Shown piece by piece: positions 23,939-33,663 of a DNA stretch of 64,000 nt. The stretch spans positions 215,206 through 279,205 of the forward strand of contig JAKCWW010000004.1 of the NCBI GenBank assembly GCA_026260175.1, written 5' to 3'. The position numbers and the translations under genes were made by a program. Within the stretch, counting starts at the first letter, position 1. Every line of letters begins with the position of its first letter. Below the pieces are notes generated by a model, which was given only the letters and a program-made list of their open reading frames with translations, ran no database searches and was not told where the DNA came from. The DNA is from Reticulitermes lucifugus. Taxonomy: Eukaryota > Arthropoda > Insecta > Blattodea > Rhinotermitidae.

Positions 23939-24771
23939 ACATGGTCTGTGTCAGACCAATCAGCGTTAGACTCTAACCTCAGCAATTTGTCTGGGATGAA
24001 GAAAACTGCAGAAGAAACACAAGGTATTATTTTCGGATTTTATAATAACGTGTCTCAAAAACATCCCTCCCTAGTAAATACATTACCAAGGCACATTTTT
24101 GCAGAACCATAGTGCGGTTTCATGAAGAGAAATAGGTGTCCTACTCATAAACTGACTGGAGATTATTTTGGATTAACTATGCACTCAACATTAATTGGTA
24201 TTACTTTTGTTTCCCGTTTTGCAAGAATTTGCTTTCATGAAAGTTTTGTATCTCGTGTAGCCTACTTAATTTAAATGGCAACAGAGATTAACAAATTTAT
24301 TTCTTAAAACTGAATTTACGCGTGTGTTATCCTACTCTGCGTATCCTTACATTATATATTTATGGTATCAATAAAGCTGTGTTACAAAATATAAATTCTA
24401 GAAACTGATGATGATAAATTGTCCCATTTATAATGTTTATAATAATTGTGCTGATGATGTAATAATTTCATTTAATCTTGTAACATTGTCAATTATATTC
24501 TTAGAGACATTTTACAACTGAAATCCAAATCGTCAGAAAAATATTTAATAGCTATTTCCATATGTGTTTTACAGTTCAAAATTCGGAAGCCCCGATTTTC
24601 CTTAGTTTCAAACTTAACAAGAAGAAGCGTCCTAAATCATGTCATAAAATAATGCAGATTTACTGCAACCTAACAAGATCCAAATACAACGGCGTATATG
24701 TGATAATTTGTGACGCGGAAAGGAATAAGAAACTAGAAATTTGTGTTTGCAAGAGCCGCTTCAACTTGTAT

Positions 24772-24940
24772 CAACAGAACTACCACATGACTTACCAGTG
24801 CAGAACACAGACCAACAGAACCACCACATGACTTACCAGTGCAGAACACAGACCAACAGAACCACCACATGACTTACCAGTGCAGAACACAGACCAACAG
24901 AACCACCACATACCTTACCAGTGCAGAACACAGACCAACA
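24772..24940. repeat. 41-bp tandem repeat (minisatellite), about 4.1 units
   Basis: The unit reads ACCAACAGAACCACCACATG then ACTTACCAGTGCAGAACACA, G. CTTACCAGTG recurs at 24791, 24832, 24873 and 24914, spaced exactly 41. Units are nearly identical (first has CTACC for CCACC, last has ATACCT for ATGACT), indicating recent expansion. It has no spacers. Confidence 0.97.
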
Positions 24941-26084
24941 ATTCTCTGTCTCTCCACTGAAACACTTAAGCATTTTATCAGGTAGTTGTCCCGTTATTTT
25001 GTAGAAAATCGGGAGCCTGAATCCTTGGTATTAGTTTCACAAAAACATTGAACGCTTCTGTGATGAGTGTAGTCCGTAAAAAGGTGTCTTTTATATTTAC
25101 GTGGTAAGTAAAGAGACCATTAATTAGAAGCTTTAACCCTTAACCTGCGGCCGCCCTATATATATATATATATATATACATGAGGACTCAAGTAGGGCTA
25201 GAGCACAAGAAACACAATTTAGAGGCCTATATTTAGGCAAAAAGGATATGTATTGCATTTTTAAGACATGCTGCATAATCTCCGTCTTTTCCTCTATCAA
25301 ATGTATATTTCATAACATTATTTTTGGTTCATATAGTAATCACGTTTTACATAAAGGTGCGCTAAAATGTAAGTGTCCAATCCTGGTGGTTAAAGGCACT
25401 TGTACTTTATTTTGAACTGCTAAGGGAGTTGGTTTTCACCGCTGGTATCAAAAACATTTTAGTGACAGTAGATGTTAATGTTTTAACAACATATCTGGTT
25501 TGTACATCGTAGCATGATAAATTTTAAATTTGTTATATTTTATTTATTATGTCCTTTGAATACGACATTCCAACGGAAAACTATAGCTTCTCATTTATGC
25601 ATAGGTTATTATGGAGGGGACTTCCAACATATAATTTCATTATTTTAATTTTTGTATTGAAATGTAGCCGTGCGATTTGTTTCTGAAAAATTTAATCCGG
25701 TATCCAAGTTATTGCGATATAAACATCTTATCTGGTGTTAAATAAATAATAACTGAAGTTGTTTCTTTTTTTTGTTTTAAGTTCGTTACTCCTCGGTTTC
25801 TATGAATATGGATAGTATGAAGTTAACATAATATACTAATTATAAAGTAGGCCCCATTACGTTCTCGCAAGAATTCAAGCAACCTCACGTTCTCCTAATA
25901 CAGTTCCTTCTTCCAGCAGCACGCAATCTGAATCACATTGTACATTATTACAAAATGATATTTTCTGTAGTTTCCTTCTGCCTCTCATAAAATTGGATTG
26001 TTCTACTTCACGGTGGGACACAAAGGCTTCTTTGTCCTTGCATCTTATGTCATACACTTTTAAGGATTTCTCAAATAAATAATT
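24941..26084. other. Unannotated A+T-rich stretch
   Basis: Contains an AT dinucleotide run at about 25155-25178 just after GCGGCCGCCC. No gene or element is recognised. Confidence 0.5.
25154..25178. repeat. (TA)n microsatellite
   Basis: A run of TA dinucleotides directly follows a short GC-rich stretch. Confidence 0.9.
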
Positions 26085-26575
26085 TTGAATAGTCTGAAAT
26101 GCGATTACCGGCCATTTCCATGACTAAAATAAGAAATAAGGTTAACAGTAAACGCCAAATTTATTGGGACACGCTTGAGAACATTCTGGCTTCCGAAATA
26201 AGCCGTTTATGCATGAGAAATGTATGGTTCCAGCAAGAAGGTTGCTGTATTCTTTACAGCTAGAATTTCCTTAGATATACTGAGGAACTTTTTTTCCAGG
26301 ACAACTAAATTGATATGAAGATATTTTTTGGCTTTCACCATTTCTGTTCTGGCGGTTTTTAACACTCTAAAGGCTCGTGTTTGCCACACACATCCAGCAA
26401 TGTTCGAGGTACTGAAGACAAGGATTCGGAAAGAGATTGATGCTTTTCCACAGGAAGAGTTACAGAAAGCAGTGTTAAATCTGCTTTCTCAGTGAACAAG
26501 TATGCTGCTTTTGATGGAGGTCACCTGAAAGATATTCGTGTATCTGTAGTGAATTTCCAAAGCTTTTTGAGTATT
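26085..26575 (+). pseudogene. Degenerate IS630/Tc1-mariner-type transposase (catalytic and C-terminal part)
   Basis: Plus strand, family order preserved with frameshifts and stops. ITGHFHD (cf. IIGPFFFED) comes first, then RQIYWDTLENILASEISRL (cf. RYxxMLENFLxPQL). Next is NVWFQQEGCCILYS* (cf. VWFQQDGATCHTA, with Glu replacing the expected catalytic Asp). The WPPRSPDLTPLDFFLWG block is lost or eroded. The tail HPATFEVLKTRIRKEIDAFP, QEELQKAVLNLLS and FDGGHLKDI match the usual C-terminal helices and the GGHLxDI end. It is inactive because of multiple stops and loss of catalytic residues. The antisense frame 26207-26389 is a shadow. Confidence 0.8.
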
Positions 26576-28439
26576 TTGATGTAATTATGTCATAACCTGT
26601 GGTATTACTTTAAGTAGTATTAAAATATGAACTTGTGATCACTTTCTGCTTTACTTCGTACATGTGCTGCGTTGATAAAGTCGTAGACTCGCAATATGGT
26701 TACCAAGCAGACGGACAAACATGACCACTCACTACGTTATGCAGAAAATTAAAATTATTCTAGAGTTTTAAATTTCACAAATAATGCCCTTAGTGTACCA
26801 CAGAACTTACTTTCAACTCATTATTATCAATTAATTTAACAAACTATAAATAGAAAAGCGGCGAATAATTCTTGTACTTATACTTTCCAAATGCTTCACG
26901 TCACATTAAGATTTTAGATGATAACAGTAGGAACAAAGATGAAACTCATGTGTTTGTCATTAATATCACTATATAGTGTGCTGGGGATTTAGACATGACG
27001 CTAATTGTAACGTATTGCTTTTCGAAACCAGTGTAACTTGTACACAATTTTATCACCATATGTGTATTATGTACGACCAAATTAAGGGATAATGGGACAG
27101 GAAGTTGTAACTGTGTGTGTGGCGGGTGTAATTGCTGCATTTTGATCTCCAAGCTTCTGATGTATCAGACGGTAAAAGGTATTACGTGTGCAAAATGTGG
27201 AATTATAACTAATAATTAATTCATATATATATAGAGGGTATAATGAAATCAGCAGCGACCTCACGGAGTGCTTTCTGACTATTTGTCTCCAGTACTTCCT
27301 CACTATTCCGTCTGTGATGTGCAGCATTATTATGTTACTTTAAAGGGCGTCTAATTGGATTGTTTGAGATTTACATGGCTGTGGGGTGGTAGAGACAAGG
27401 AATTGCAGAGGCTAGGGTGTCACTATACAGGTAAAGGTAATACTTAACCCAGCGGAATGTAACAGTTTCCTCGTGTACAGATAACACATTCCACTAGTAG
27501 TAGTGCCTTTACATCTGCCTGTAATTCTGAGTGTAAGTCAGTCTTCCAACTTTAAGGGGTGTAAAATTTAGCTGTTAAAGTTTCCCATCAGAAGCTCAAA
27601 GGGTGCAGGGGGGAAATAGGGACTAAGTCACGTGGGAGCTCGACAGCATCATAGCCCTGATCCTTGATTCTTGCTGAATTCGAGGTTCCCAATTTTGACT
27701 GTAAGTGTCGTTGAATTTGCAGTTACACTTCTATCTACACTTCATGTCTGTCAACTGTGCCAATGCCTTATGTCTTTGTTATCCCTTGCTTTAGTTACAG
27801 TATACCCTTCATAATATTTTTTGGTCACAGTTTCATTAACGGAGTTGTAATTATTGTGATATAAAATAATTAAGAAATTCTCCGCAACTGAATTTATTGC
27901 TGAAAGACATGTGAGCGCATATAATGTGCGCACGATCGGAGTTGTGTGAGGGAGTGTGCATTTCAAAGAGTGTGTAGGAGGGCCCAAGGGTGCAACAGGC
28001 CGCCAGCGACTACGCTACGCTGGTGTTTGTGTCTTACTCATCTATTCAGTTCCGTGTTAGATTTCGTAACGTACAGATATCATTTACATCGTTGGAAAGC
28101 ATACATTTTTAGCTCCAATGTTTAGATATAGGTGGACGAATGTCCTCCAGTTATCTTCACAAATACTAAAGAAATTCAAATCACAAGTTCAGTATTACTA
28201 AGTGAAATATTTAGATTGAAACGCGGGGAGCGTAACGCCCTTGCTTGAACTGCGCTGTCTCGAATAGCGTGGCATATGAAGTGATTGTGAATGTTGAAGC
28301 ACATTGACAGAAGTTTTCGCGACTTATTGGTCGTCTTTGGGAATGGGGATATTCAGCAAAACATGTTCTGGGCTGAGAATCGGAAAAGGAAACTTTAAAA
28401 TACGAAGCAGGAATAATAAGTACATAACCGCGGCCTTTG
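26576..28439. other. Unannotated stretch
   Basis: Mixed AT-rich sequence with GC-richer patches near 27.4-27.7 and 27.95-28.02 kb. Nothing is assignable. Confidence 0.5.
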
Positions 28440-28562
28440 TTGGTGGCAGGGGCGGCGGTGGTTGGCGTATTGATGGTAATAGAAGTAGTAGTAATGGTAG
28501 TAGTGCTGCTGGTGGTTGTAGTTGTAGTAGTAATAGTAGTAGTAGTAGTAGTAATAGTATTT
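28440..28562. repeat. Imperfect (GGT/AGT)n trinucleotide repeat
   Basis: Degenerate GGT, GGC and GTA triplets grade into AGTAGTAGTAATAGTAGTAG. The repeat creates long artefactual frames on both strands (Thr-rich, Ser/Gly-rich, Leu-rich or Val-rich). Confidence 0.9.
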
Positions 28563-28657
28563 GTTCGTGTTTTAACAGGAACAACAGCAGAAAACTTTAT
28601 ACCCAACCATGCTCTTCTTAATTATTTCATTCGTTCTTCGGATCTAAGAAAGCTATG

Positions 28658-28949
28658 GTAAAAGGTAAAAGGTAAAAGGTAAAAGTCCATCCCATGAAGG
28701 TCCAGAGGGGGAGTAGAGGTATAGCTTTACTCTTTCTTTAGCTTCGGCGCTACAGGGGTGGGTGGTCAGCGCCACGCCCTGACCGCTTTATTTCCAGGAG
28801 AAAACCCTACCCATTTTACAGGAGGCTGGATGAGCCCCAGGGCCGCTCTGGACGGGTGCGGAAAATCTCGCCCCCACCGATAGTCGATCCGCGGACCGTC
28901 CATCCTGTAGCGAGTCGCTGTACCGATTGCGCTATCCCGGCCCAGTAGG
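28658..28949 (-). mobile_element. tRNA-derived SINE, family B, full length with 8-bp TSD
   Basis: The minus-strand head is GGGCCGGGATAGCGCAATCG then GTACAGCGAC (A-box region), with GCGGATCGACTATCGG as the B-box region. The body contains CTCATCCAGCCTCCTGTAAA and GTGGCGCTGACCACCC. The 3' tail is four tandem TTTTACC units, seen on the plus strand as GGTAAAA repeats at 28657-28685. Target-site duplications AAGCTATG lie at 28650-28657 and 28950-28957. The insertion is structurally complete. Confidence 0.92.
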
Positions 28950-28957
28950 AAGCTATG

Positions 28958-29577
28958 AGTAATTTTAATTCATATGATCGTTCAGTTTAGCTGCTAGCCC
29001 CCAAAATCACAAGGTGTTTTTAAGTTATGTTGTAATATGATGTAACTTCAAAATATACTTATTTATTGTTTAATCAAGCAACTTAATATTCTTATCACTC
29101 TTAAACTCATCTTTTCAGCACCAACCTCATTTTCGCTTTATCTTTCAAGTTTACAATTTCATGTCACACTGGCTCTTGTGTTTTTATCTACACGAGTTTT
29201 CCATATTTCCCCGTATGTCGTAATGTCTTTAGATACTTTGTCAACTTATCGCGTAATTCAGAACTTAATTGTGTAAGGTATTATAAACTGTGAAATTTCC
29301 CTTTTCTATATTAAGTGTACAAAATGTTGCACTTAAATCCATCAGCACTTCAGTCACAAAATTCTGTCATCCTGTGGAGCCACTTCCGTCCGACACATCA
29401 TTATGCCTACTGCTTCTTATACCCTTCATGACACGGACAAAGTATTTTCTAGGAAACACCAGTACGTAAATTAGTATAGAAATAATGGGCAATGAATTCA
29501 TGTATCGTGAAAAGACAAAATACAACATAATAGCTCTCTGGCTGACCAGATATCATCTTCTCAAAAATGGCTTAAAC
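28958..29577. other. Unannotated A+T-rich stretch
   Basis: Nothing is recognised. Confidence 0.5.
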
Positions 29578-29586
29578 CATTAAATC

Positions 29587-29828
29587 TTACCCTTGATTTC
29601 AGGCTTCCGCCGCGATATTGCTGAGATCTGCGCTCCTCTGGATTATTAAGCGGCGTTGTGTGGTAATTGTTTACCGACGTTTCGGCACAAAGTATCAGTC
29701 CCATCTTCACGGGCCAAGAGTCCGAGTCCGACTCTTGACCCGTGAAGAGGGGATCGATACTTTGTCCCGAAACGTCGGTAAACAATTACCACAGAACGCC
29801 GCGTAATAACCCAGAGGAGCGAAGATCT
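29587..29828. mobile_element. Foldback element, short form (copy 1)
   Basis: A 242-bp imperfect palindrome centred near 29730. The arms share GTGGTAATTGTTTACCGACG, TTTCGG-ACAAAGTATC and ATCTTCACGGG-CAAGAGTC, in inverted orientation. A 9-bp direct repeat, CATTAAATC, lies at 29578-29586 and 29829-29837 and is a plausible target-site duplication. The CAT of the right copy might be element sequence. Each arm, read outward, carries TGAAGA-hairpin-GAAACGTC (see findings). Open frames through it on both strands are mirror images of each other and not genes. It is a non-autonomous element, possibly Penelope-like (inverted repeats) or a MITE. Confidence 0.85.
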
Positions 29829-29837
29829 CATTAAATC

Positions 29838-31095
29838 ATAGTTAATTGTTTTAGTGACCTCTCTTCCCCTATTTAATGGAACCTTGCAATGACGAGAGAT
29901 GTTACATACATGCATTCGCTATAAATTTTCCGCTCGACGCTTATTGAATCTGAATGTATTATTACTTTGATACACCCTGCAGTTAACATCACAGGATGAT
30001 GATTCATTGCAGCGCGTCAATCAGTGTGTTTAGAATGCATCTGCAGATAATGAAATTAATTTGCTGCAATTATTACTTTGCACGGCAAAGCATCTGATAG
30101 TATAATTGCACGTGAATAGAAACAAAACAATAAGCCAAATTCCTTTAATCATCCAGGGAAATTTTCGTATTAGCATTAACGAAGGACCGATGTACTGAAA
30201 CCTGTTGTTCGTGTGCCTCAGTAACTTTACTAAATACGTACACTTCTTTCCAAAAACGGTAGCCGTATTTCTCATCACGAAACTTATCAGTTTTCAAATA
30301 ATTTTATTATCTCCACACATACGCCATATTATTATGATTATTACTATTTCGCTTTAGTTTTGTTTTCAGATGTAGTGCTTTGTAGTAACTATTTCTTATT
30401 CTGATCAGACTGATTCTGAAATAACATCTGCAAAGGATCACGATTGCTTCTTCCATATCCCTCCCCAGCCATCATTTATGATCACCCTACAATATTATCA
30501 CTCTTACGCTACATTCGGATATACCCATCCAGAACAGTAATCGCTTCTATAGTGTATCACATCTTGTCACAAACTGTACCCGTAAATACTAATCTGATTA
30601 CCGTACACCAAACTTTTGTCCCTGACAATATTATTGCCGTTTCCATAGAAATACACCTACACTTTTATTCCAGTGTTATTCGTCTGACTTTCTATAATTA
30701 TACTAAATACAACTTGTGCCTCACTAAGTCTGTTAGAACCATTTTCAGAGAATCGGACCTAAAAATAGTTTGACATTCTGAGTTCAACTTCTCTTGTCCT
30801 TTCTCCCTTGCATGCATCGTTCAAAATTATCCATCCACGTCCGAGATATGTGTAAATTGTTGTGAGGCCTTCTATTTTGAAATGAGGGACAGTTAGTACC
30901 TTTCTGAACCCGGAAGATGGAGGACTAACCCTTGTCGGTTGTCAGCTGCTATTTTTCCAATATATATGCCGCTAGTCTTCATATCACCTACGATGCCATT
31001 CTTCTACAAAGGAACAGGAGGACGCGCCTTGCACTGCTGACAAGGGATTTGTAAAACACAGCTTTATTGCCAAATTTTATAAATTAAGCAATCAT
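29838..31095. other. Unannotated A+T-rich stretch
   Basis: A plus-strand 109-codon frame at 30444-30773 has ordinary composition and no recognised domain. Confidence 0.5.
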
Positions 31096-31106
31096 AATGT
31101 TATTAT

Positions 31107-31496
31107 GTCGTCCTCGGTGAACTAGTAGTTAGCGCGCTCGCCACTGGACCCAAGGTTCGCGGGTTCAATCCCGGCTGGATTTTTAAGGGTGATAAAAATC
31201 CGTAGCACAACTTCCTTCGGAGGGGAAGTAAAGCCGTNNNNNNNNNNNNNNNNNNNNNNNNNNNNNNNNNNNNNNNNNNNNNNNNNNAACCTTACGGGCA
31301 TGAATAGAGATGTTTCGTAAGCAAAATTCAGCGGCCATTTCTCACCCAAATCTCTTGATTGACTGCTGGATGGCTCTGGCAGTCATATCAGGATGAATAG
31401 AACTTGTGCAGTCGGTGTACTGGTCACCCACTACAGATGCACACTTCCAGACCAAGAAACCTATGAAAGGAGCGACAGGAAGTAACTAACTAACTA
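31107..31496 (+). mobile_element. tRNA-derived SINE, family C, with 11-bp TSD and internal N gap
   Basis: The head is GTCCTCGGTGAACTAGTAGT then TAGCGCGC (A-box), with GCGGGTTCAATCCCGGC as the B-box region. The body includes CCGTAGCACAACTTCCTTCG. After the gap come GGATGGCTCTGGCAGTCATA and GTACTGGTCACCCACTACAG. The tail is GTAACTAACTAACTAA. Perfect 11-bp duplications AATGTTATTAT occur at 31096-31106 and 31497-31507. The 5' end cannot form a tRNA acceptor stem with the 3' side, so this is a SINE and not a tRNA gene. Confidence 0.92.
31238..31287. other. Assembly gap (50 N)
   Basis: Exactly 50 N lie inside the family C SINE. The true missing length is unknown, since 50 may be a placeholder. Confidence 0.99.
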
Positions 31497-31507
31497 AATG
31501 TTATTAT

Positions 31508-32424
31508 CCTGCAACAAGGCTAATTATCGGTCATGGAATATGCAGGAAGAATTCCTGTGCTAAATTTGAAGTCAAATCAGTACCTATCCTTTTAGAGGTA
31601 ATACGAGGCTACGCATAGTCCGTGTTGCATTGCTCAAGTTTAAAACGAATTCCAAAACAAGGATTTGTTACTGTCTGCTGGTTTGTTTTTGAACTTTTTA
31701 TTGTGATATGAAACAGACTTTCGCTGGCTGGATGGGCGTAACCGTCTGTAAATTCTAGTATTGTTGGTCCTTGATTTTTAAATGCGCCTTCTGGTACATA
31801 CCCCGATGTGCAGATTTATGTTGACAGCTTTGTGTAGTCGACTGGAACTTGTACTATTTAAGGCTAATACATACAAAACTTTTGTGTCTCTAAAGTTGTA
31901 ACTGTGGTGTCCCGGTGACTTTAAAATCTTGCCACATCCAGTAACTGACCTCATGGAAGCAGAAGAGTTGGTAGCAGTGTGCTAATTAGGCATCTGTGTC
32001 AATAGAAGAATAGCTCGGCTCTGTGCTAATAACGAACAGCTGAATATTTGGAGGTTCGTTTTTATATTGTTTGTAGGGTTTTCTTTAGTAGTTGGATGTG
32101 TTGTGTACGTTAAATAATTTTGTAATTAACTGTGATGGAAATTACGGGAATATTTTAATGGGTTAGGTGGAAAGAGGAATAAGTCCGGCTTTTGTCCGTT
32201 GAACATGTTGCTTTTTGCAATTAATGGATTGAATTAATATGGGATTATATTTGTAACCGTATATTGTAATGATATTCTTACAACACCTTTACATTTTCCT
32301 ATATAAAACTTGAAATTCATAAGATATTTAACAGTGTTGATTTCCTTTTATTCTTATGGTGTATCGAGTTATAAAGAGCGTTATATAATGATTGTTATTG
32401 AAACCCTGTCTCGTTGTTAGTGTT
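31508..32424. other. Unannotated A+T-rich stretch
   Basis: Nothing is recognised. Confidence 0.5.
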
Positions 32425-32500
32425 ACCGGCCTTCGTGGATGACTGACTGTCACATTGCTCTGTATTTTGAAGGCCTCAGGTTAAAGGTTCCTGAAGAACT
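32425..32500 (+). mobile_element. Possible degenerate SINE head
   Basis: GTTACCGGCCTTCGTGGATG ... CTGTATTTTGAAGGCCTCAG, GTTAAAGGTTCC. The order CCGGCCT-x-GTGG..., TTTGAAGGCC, then a B-box-like GGTTAAAGGTTCC, follows the layout of insect SINE heads (CCGGCCTCGGTGGC... GGGAGGCCCCGGGTTCGAA). It is heavily eroded. Confidence 0.4.
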
Positions 32501-32663
32501 TTCGTAGTCTTCTTCATCAACTGCACCAGAAGGACCACAAATTAGACCTTGAATGCTACCGTCCACTTTGTTAACAGTTTGTTACTCATTAATCATCTTA
32601 CCTTTAGACGGTGTAGTCCACAGCCTGAGGTACAAAGAGGGTAGTTAAATAAAACTATAGGCC

Positions 32664-32768
32664 TAATAAATAAATAAATACGTACAGACACATACTGACA
32701 CACATACATACATATATACATACATACATACACATACATACATACATACAAATACACACACACATACA

Positions 32769-32800
<32 letters not shown>

Positions 32801-32802
32801 CT
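32664..32802. repeat. (AAAT)n and (ACAT)n microsatellite cluster
   Basis: AAATAAATAAATA is followed by about 110 bases of imperfect ACAT repeats with CACACA interruptions. On the minus strand it reads as Tyr-Val-Cys-Met repeats, which is an artefact. Confidence 0.97.
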
Positions 32803-33653
32803 AGTTGCAGTAAGCACAAATAAACTACAAGTCGCGATGTTTCGGAGAATTTTGTTTTCTTCATTTTAGGTGCACTCATACTTTTAAAATGGAGACGATT
32901 GATAAGAATAGATGGAGAATTATGACAACAGATAGACAATATAGAGAATTGTGGAAATTAATGGTGGTGGTGGTGGTCGTCGTCGTCGTACTGGTGACGA
33001 TGCAGATGCCGATGGTGAAACATGTTGGGTCCCTCTGCAGCCAACAACGTATCAACGTGTTTTCGCACAGCGTTCCGTTCAACCCTCTGTATGGGTGCCG
33101 GTAACTCTCGCTCCGGACACAACAGTCGCAGCGAGAATTCACGCATCTCTATCTAGTGCTAGTCTAAAATTCGTGAAGTTTTACCTCCACGTCTGAAGTA
33201 GTATTTAGGGGCAAGTACAAATTTGCTCTTAAATGTAGTCACAATAACTTTAACGTCTATAGGAGTTTTCTAAACTTTTTCACATTACTTTAAATTGTAT
33301 AGTTGCTCCACGCATTGTGCCCGTCTTCAAAACACCCATTCACCGTGAAGTATTATGTCAGTTTCCTTGATAATGTTAATAATAATTTATGAAATATTTC
33401 GTTGGTACATTCGTGTGACTTCGGGACATATACTAATATAGATGTAGAAATGCTGGGAATCCAAGTAGTCAACGGGATCAGACGCACTCTTAATGACACG
33501 TAAAGTCTTGGTATACTGACACCTTACTCGGCGCAATTAAATTTTCAAATCCTTGTAAACAATCTTTGGTTGTTTCTTAGACACGTCAACCAGAAATATT
33601 TCAGGATCCATGCGTCTTTCATTCCATTAGGTCCCTAGATCTCTGTTCTCGGA
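32803..33653. other. Mostly unannotated stretch
   Basis: Contains a short GGT/GTC triplet run at 32963-32990. A GC-richer segment at 33000-33190 carries frames on both strands with no recognised family. Confidence 0.5.
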
Positions 33654-33663
33654 TTAGATGAAC

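Larger units (their letters stand above)
22699..24771. other. Unannotated stretch with (TA)n and G-rich patches
   Basis: Holds the (TA)n run near 23698 and the G-rich segment at 23833-23938. No gene is recognised. Confidence 0.5.

Noticed and set aside
24405-24465. Hammerhead core starting from CTGATGATG
   Set aside because: No stem II or GAAAC block follows at a suitable distance.
24772-24940. CRISPR-like array
   Set aside because: Units are contiguous with no unique spacers, and the genome is eukaryotic.
28211-28661. Thr-rich, Leu-rich and Val-rich proteins on both strands
   Set aside because: All are readings of one imperfect trinucleotide repeat.
29561-29915. Paired proteins containing [15 protein letters not shown] strings
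   Set aside because: The same palindrome read from both sides. The peptides recur at every foldback copy and follow DNA-level repeats.
31107-31180. A genuine tRNA gene
   Set aside because: A and B boxes are present, but the two ends cannot pair as an acceptor stem and the sequence continues as a repeat with duplications, so it is a SINE head.
32593-32939. Tyr-Val-Cys-Met repeat protein
   Set aside because: Artefact of the ACAT microsatellite.
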